Assembly: GCA_023255235.1 (NCBI GenBank)
Contig: JALRJA010000137.1
Span: 1 to 9,778 of the forward strand
Source of the DNA: Flaviramulus sp.
GTDB lineage: Bacteria; Bacteroidota; Bacteroidia; Flavobacteriales; Flavobacteriaceae
Reading direction: 5' to 3'
Length of the DNA: 9,778 bases
This document shows, in pieces, positions 6,098-9,778 of this stretch; position 1 is the first letter of the stretch; every line of letters starts with the position of its first letter. The notes under the pieces were generated by a model that worked only from the letters and a program-made list of their open reading frames with translations, made no database searches and was not told where the DNA came from. Both the position numbers and the translations under genes were made by a program.

Positions 6098-7126
6098 ATG
6101 AGTATTAAAAACGATTTATTTTTAAAAGCCTTAAAAGGAGAAACGGTAAACCGTCCACCGGTTTGGATGATGCGTCAAGCAGGGCGTTACCTACCCGAAT
6201 TTATGGCAATAAAAGAAAAATACGATTTTTTCACACGATGCCGCACGCCAGAATTAGCAAGTGAAATAACCGTACAACCCATTAGAAGATACGGTATGGA
6301 TGCCGCCATTTTATTCAGTGACATATTGGTAATTCCACAAGCCATGAATATAGAGGTACAAATGAAACCCAATTTCGGACCCTATTTACCCAATCCTGTG
6401 CGGTCACAAAAAGATGTTAACAATGTTATAGAACCAGATGTAACCGTAGAATTAGATTACGTATATCAAGCCATAAAAGCAACAAAAGAAATACTAAACA
6501 ACCAAATCCCTCTAATTGGTTTTGCAGGTTCACCATGGACCATTTTATGCTATTGCGTTCAAGGACAAGGAAGCAAAACCTTTGACAAGGCTAAAGAGTT
6601 TTGTTTTACAAACCCCATAGCAGCACACCAATTACTTCAAAAAATAACCAATACAACCATTGCATATTTAAAAGAAAAAGTAAAAGCAGGCGTTAATGCC
6701 GTTCAAATTTTCGACTCTTGGGGAGGCATGCTTTCACCAATTGACTATCAAGAATTTTCATGGCAATATATAAACCAAATTATTGAAGCACTAAAACAAG
6801 AAACACCAGTAATAGCCTTTGGCAAAGGCTGTTGGTTTGCATTAGGCGAGATGGCAAAAAGCAACGCATCGGCACTAGGAATAGATTGGACATGTTCTGC
6901 CAGAAATGCACGCTACTTAACAGGAGGAAACATAACACTTCAAGGAAATTTTGACCCATCGCGTTTACTATCACCGCCATCGCAAATTAAAAAAATGGTA
7001 CATCAAATGATAAATGAATTTGGCAAAGACAAATACATTGTAAATTTAGGTCATGGCATATTGCCCAACATTCCGTTAGACCACGCCAAAGCATTTGTTG
7101 ATGCTGTAAAAGAGTACAACACTTAA
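6098..7126 (+). CDS. hemE: Uroporphyrinogen decarboxylase
   Basis: Removes four carboxyl groups from uroporphyrinogen III to give coproporphyrinogen III; a cofactor-free cytosolic enzyme. At 342 residues it is full length. It shows the first family signature [15 protein letters not shown] (21-35) with the substrate arginines 26 and 30, the catalytic Asp75 in [11 protein letters not shown] (72-82), the second signature [16 protein letters not shown] (141-156) with Tyr152, IFDSWGGML (204-212), and the C-terminal His319 in NLGHGILP (316-323). The ATG at 6098 is preceded by an A-rich stretch and no Shine-Dalgarno site. It lies 116 bp after hemCD, the largest gap so far in the plus arm, and is followed by a dispersed palindromic repeat. 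I see no convincing -7 box in the gap, so read-through from hemCD is the simplest model. Confidence 0.98.
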   Translation: MSIKNDLFLKALKGETVNRPPVWMMRQAGRYLPEFMAIKEKYDFFTRCRTPELASEITVQPIRRYGMDAAILFSDILVIPQAMNIEVQMKPNFGPYLPNPVRSQKDVNNVIEPDVTVELDYVYQAIKATKEILNNQIPLIGFAGSPWTILCYCVQGQGSKTFDKAKEFCFTNPIAAHQLLQKITNTTIAYLKEKVKAGVNAVQIFDSWGGMLSPIDYQEFSWQYINQIIEALKQETPVIAFGKGCWFALGEMAKSNASALGIDWTCSARNARYLTGGNITLQGNFDPSRLLSPPSQIKKMVHQMINEFGKDKYIVNLGHGILPNIPLDHAKAFVDAVKEYNT

Positions 7127-7128
7127 AA

Positions 7129-7206
7129 TTTGGGCGTTACCCTAAAGGGTCGCGCTCTCGCAAGTCGCTCTTTGCAAGGAGCTCCAACAATTGCTCCATC
7201 GCTAAC
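7129..7206 (+). repeat. Dispersed palindromic intergenic element, copy B
   Basis: This copy starts TTTGGGCGTT 3 nt after the hemE stop, followed by the hairpin ACCCT-AA-AGGGT (7139-7150), then TCGCGCTCTCGC and a second weak stem GGAGC/GCTCC (7178-7197). The ten starting bases and the TCG-GCT-TCGC block are shared with copy A at 212-262, where a different stem sequence fills the hairpin. Both copies lie right after a haem gene's stop and in its orientation. It separates hemE from the EI24-family gene and could act as a processing or attenuation site. GC content is well above the flanks. Confidence 0.75.
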
Positions 7207-7220
7207 GCAACATAAACAGT

Positions 7221-7967
7221 ATGATTAAAAATATAACATCAGGAATCAATGCCTATTTTGGAGCCTTTAGTTTAATATCTAAATTAAAACTTTGGAACTA
7301 TTTTGCTATACCCATGCTCATAAGCCTTGTTACTGCAATTCTTATTTTTGGTTCTGCTTACACACTATCAGATAATTTAGGCAACTTTATTTCAAAAATA
7401 TGGGCATGGGAATGGGGAAAACAAACTTTTTTAACCATTAGCACCTTAATAAGTGCATTAATTATTATTGTAGTAGGTTTAATACTTTTTAAACATATCA
7501 TAATGGCGTTATCTGCACCATTTATGAGCCCTGTTTCAGAAAAAATTGAAATACATTTAACAGGAAACAAGACACACCAACACAGAAAAACCACATTTTT
7601 TCAACAATTATGGCGAGGCATAAAAGTAAATGTTAGAAATTTAATTATGGAGTTGCTTTTAACCATTCCCATTTTACTTTTAAAATTCATTCCTATTGTC
7701 AATATATTTTCAACCATAATGCTATTTTTAGTTCAAGCCTATTATGCCGGTTTTGGCAATATGGATTATACCTTAGAACGCCATTTTAAATACAAAGAAA
7801 GTGTTCAATTTGTAAGTAAAAATAAAGGTTTAGCTATTGGTAATGGCATTGTTTTTATGGCGTTATTATTACTACCCATTATAGGGGTTATTTTAGTTCT
7901 TCCACTATCAGTTACAGCCGCATCTGTAAAAACAGTTGAAGCTATTCAACTTAAAAACAACACATAA
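7221..7967 (+). CDS. EI24-domain (CysZ-like) inner-membrane protein
   Basis: A 248-residue integral membrane protein with hydrophobic segments at about 28-48, 70-98, 142-172 and 205-235. Family marks of EI24/CysZ proteins are the LSAPFMSPVSEKIE segment (97-110), the arginine-containing linker before the third segment, AYYAGFGNMDYTLER (173-187) and the C-terminal LPLSVTAASVKTVEA (227-241). CysZ of E. coli is a sulfate transporter, and many relatives have no known substrate. The gene sits between hemE and hemF and is only 16 nt from hemF, so it is in the same transcript. A role moving a porphyrin intermediate, sulfate or iron, or placing HemF near the membrane, is conceivable but not shown. Sulfate transport is not implied by any neighbour. 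The start ATG at 7221 lies just after the palindromic repeat. Confidence 0.85.
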   Translation: MIKNITSGINAYFGAFSLISKLKLWNYFAIPMLISLVTAILIFGSAYTLSDNLGNFISKIWAWEWGKQTFLTISTLISALIIIVVGLILFKHIIMALSAPFMSPVSEKIEIHLTGNKTHQHRKTTFFQQLWRGIKVNVRNLIMELLLTIPILLLKFIPIVNIFSTIMLFLVQAYYAGFGNMDYTLERHFKYKESVQFVSKNKGLAIGNGIVFMALLLLPIIGVILVLPLSVTAASVKTVEAIQLKNNT

Positions 7968-7983
7968 AACCCAAAAAATCAAA

Positions 7984-8892
7984 ATGAAAGATACATTTTT
8001 TAAATACATACAAGAGCTACAAGACACTATTACCAAAAAACTTGAAGCAATAGATGGCAAAGCTAAATTTCATGTAGATATATGGAAAAGACCACAAGGA
8101 GGAGGTGGGCGAACACGAGTAATTCAAAACGGTAACATTTTTGAAAAAGGCGGTGTTAATATTTCTAATGTACACGGTGAGTTACCCAAATCAATGCAAG
8201 ATTATTTTAAAGTTGAGGACGTTAATTTTTTTGCTTGCGGATTAAGTTTGGTACTACATCCCAAAAGCCCTATGATACCTACTGTACACGCCAATTGGAG
8301 GTATTTTGAAATGTATAATAAACAAGGCAAAGTAATAGATAGTTGGTTTGGTGGCGGACAAGATTTAACACCCTATTATTTATTTGAAGAAGATGCCAAG
8401 CACTTTCATCAAATTTGTAAAAAAGCATGCGATAATCACAATCCACAATTTTATACAGACTATAAAAAACAGTGCGACGCCTATTTTTATAACACACACA
8501 GAAACGAAGCAAGAGGTATAGGCGGCTTATTTTTTGATTATTGTAAAGCTACCAAAAACCTATCTATGGAGAATTGGTATAACTTTGTAACCGAGGTTGG
8601 CAATAGTTTTTTAGATGCCTACATACCAATAGTTGAAAAAAGAAAAACGCTATCATACACAGAAGCTCAACGCAAATGGCAAGAAATTCGTCGTGGTAGA
8701 TATGTAGAATTTAATTTAGTACATGACAAAGGCACATTATTTGGCTTAAAAACCAACGGTCGTATAGAGAGTATTTTAATGAGTTTACCACCGCATGTAC
8801 AATGGGTTTATGACCACCAACCAGAAAAAGGAAGCGAAGAAGAAAAGCTTTTACAAATATTAAAACACCCAATAGATTGGGTAAACAAATAG
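7984..8892 (+). CDS. hemF: Oxygen-dependent coproporphyrinogen III oxidase
   Basis: Uses O2 to convert two propionates of coproporphyrinogen III to vinyls, giving protoporphyrinogen IX; a soluble cofactor-free dimer. The 302 residues match E. coli HemF (299). It shows PQGGGGRTRV (37-46), HANWRYFEM (102-110), WFGGGQDLTPYY (121-132) with the conserved Asp127, THRNEARGIGGLFFD (171-185), and RRGRYVEFNLVHDKGT (236-251). The frame is open upstream to an ATG at 7936, but that start would overlap the EI24 gene by 32 bp and add 16 polar residues absent from the family; the ATG at 7984, with the usual KDTFFKYIQ helix, is preferred. Gaps are 16 nt upstream and 26 nt downstream to hemB. Together with HemJ it indicates haem synthesis under aerobic or microaerobic conditions; no HemN is seen here. 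Confidence 0.97.
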   Translation: MKDTFFKYIQELQDTITKKLEAIDGKAKFHVDIWKRPQGGGGRTRVIQNGNIFEKGGVNISNVHGELPKSMQDYFKVEDVNFFACGLSLVLHPKSPMIPTVHANWRYFEMYNKQGKVIDSWFGGGQDLTPYYLFEEDAKHFHQICKKACDNHNPQFYTDYKKQCDAYFYNTHRNEARGIGGLFFDYCKATKNLSMENWYNFVTEVGNSFLDAYIPIVEKRKTLSYTEAQRKWQEIRRGRYVEFNLVHDKGTLFGLKTNGRIESILMSLPPHVQWVYDHQPEKGSEEEKLLQILKHPIDWVNK

Positions 8893-8918
8893 CAAATTAA
8901 CAGACAAACATTTTTATA

Positions 8919-9778
8919 ATGCACCTATTACAAAGAAACAGAAGATTAAGAACCAACGAGTCTATTCGTTCATTAGTTTGTGAAACTATAATAACACCCA
9001 ATGATTTTTTAGTACCTCTTTTTGTAGTAGAAGGCAAAGGTGTAAAAGATGAAATTGCATCTATGCCCAACTACTTTCGTTATAGCTTAGACCTATTAGA
9101 AAAAGAAGTTAAAGAGCTTTGGAAATTAGGTTTAAAATCGGTGTTATTGTTTGTTAAAGTACCCGATAATTTAAAAGATAATAAAGGCACAGAAGCTTTA
9201 AACCCCAATGGGCTTATGCAACGTGCCATAAAAACCGTAAAAAATGCCTGTCCAGATATGTTGGTAATGACAGATGTAGCTCTAGACCCCTATTCATCTT
9301 ATGGGCATGATGGTATTGTAGAAAAAGGGCAAGTTTTAAATGATGAAACCACTACCATTTTGGCACAAATGAGTATTTCACACGCACAAGCCGGCGCTAA
9401 CTTTGTAGCACCAAGCGATATGATGGATGCACGTGTTCTTACCATACGCCAGGCTTTAGAAAGTGAAGGCTTTATAAACACAGGTATTATGAGTTATTCG
9501 GCTAAATATGCTTCCGCTTTTTATGGTCCTTTTCGTAATGCGTTAGATTCAGCACCTGTTGATTTGGCACATATTCCTAAAGACAAAAAAACCTATCAAA
9601 TGGATTACGCCAACCGTTTGGAAGCTATAAAAGAAGCCAAAACAGACATTGAAGAAGGAGCAGACATTGTCATGGTAAAACCCGGACTATGTTATTTAGA
9701 CATAGTAAGAGAAATTAAAAATGCAGTTAATGTTCCGGTAGCTGTATATCAGGTGTCTGGCGAATATGCCATGCTTAA
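8919..9778 (+). CDS. hemB: Delta-aminolevulinic acid dehydratase (porphobilinogen synthase), 3' end cut by window
   Basis: Condenses two 5-aminolevulinates to porphobilinogen. The frame is open from the ATG at 8919 to the window edge, giving 286 codons of an expected 320-330, so about 40 residues are missing. It starts LLQRNRRLRTNESIRSLV, the family start. The Schiff-base lysines are Lys196 in SYSAKYASAFYGPFR (192-206) and Lys254 in MVKPGLCYLD (252-261). The metal loop (118-131) reads TDVALDPYSSYGHDG, with Ala121, Asp123 and Asp131 where zinc enzymes such as the human one have three cysteines. This is the aspartate-type, zinc-independent active site known from Pseudomonas, usually needing Mg2+. 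It is last in the visible plus arm, 26 nt after hemF. The break at YQVSGEYAML is mid-domain and caused by the window end, not by mutation. Confidence 0.97.
   Translation, partial: MHLLQRNRRLRTNESIRSLVCETIITPNDFLVPLFVVEGKGVKDEIASMPNYFRYSLDLLEKEVKELWKLGLKSVLLFVKVPDNLKDNKGTEALNPNGLMQRAIKTVKNACPDMLVMTDVALDPYSSYGHDGIVEKGQVLNDETTTILAQMSISHAQAGANFVAPSDMMDARVLTIRQALESEGFINTGIMSYSAKYASAFYGPFRNALDSAPVDLAHIPKDKKTYQMDYANRLEAIKEAKTDIEEGADIVMVKPGLCYLDIVREIKNAVNVPVAVYQVSGEYAML

Noticed and set aside
7129..7206. Insertion sequence or attachment site at the GC-rich block after hemE
   Set aside because: No transposase, no target duplication and no terminal inverted repeats; better explained as a dispersed palindromic element.
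7936..7983. Upstream ATG extending hemF by 16 codons
   Set aside because: It overlaps the EI24 gene by 32 bp and adds residues not found at HemF starts; the ATG at 7984 fits the family length.

Overview
The window is a haem (protoporphyrin) biosynthesis locus from an AT-rich member of the Bacteroidetes, most likely a marine or aquatic Flavobacteriaceae; the genus cannot be fixed from the sequence. The reasons are the low GC, the general lack of Shine-Dalgarno sites, two matches to the Bacteroidetes -7 promoter box (TAnnTTTG), a HemC-HemD fusion in a hemA-hemCD-hemE-EI24-hemF-hemB order, and a dispersed 'TTTGGGCGTT' palindromic intergenic element of a kind I recognise from flavobacterial genomes.

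Layout. Positions 1-266 hold no credible gene: a 16-bp minisatellite lies on a 190-nt stretch of + strand with no cytosine, followed by a dispersed palindromic repeat that abuts the 3' end of the minus-strand genes. Positions 267-2959 are a compact minus-strand group, read right to left: an AraC-family regulator, an unrecognised 49-codon ORF, hemH (ferrochelatase) and hemJ (protoporphyrinogen oxidase). Positions 2960-3148 form a divergent regulatory region with a perfect 10-bp inverted repeat and a -7 box for each direction. Positions 3149-9778 run on the plus strand: hemA (glutamyl-tRNA reductase), hemCD (hydroxymethylbilane synthase fused to uroporphyrinogen-III synthase), a possible gene remnant, hemE, a second copy of the dispersed repeat, an EI24-family membrane protein, hemF, and hemB cut off by the window end.

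Together the genes cover every step from glutamyl-tRNA to haem in the C5/protoporphyrin route except glutamate-1-semialdehyde aminotransferase (hemL), which must lie elsewhere, possibly just downstream. Early and middle steps (HemA, B, CD, E, F) are on the plus arm. The last two membrane-associated steps (HemJ, HemH) are on the minus arm behind the regulator. This suggests, but does not prove, that one AraC-type protein adjusts both arms through the shared intergenic region.

Most of the window is ordinary, well-conserved housekeeping sequence. The parts most worth a second look are the 49-codon ORF between the regulator and hemH, the inverted repeat overlapping the regulator's own promoter, the C-free minisatellite, and the paired palindromic repeats whose stems differ in sequence but keep their pairing.
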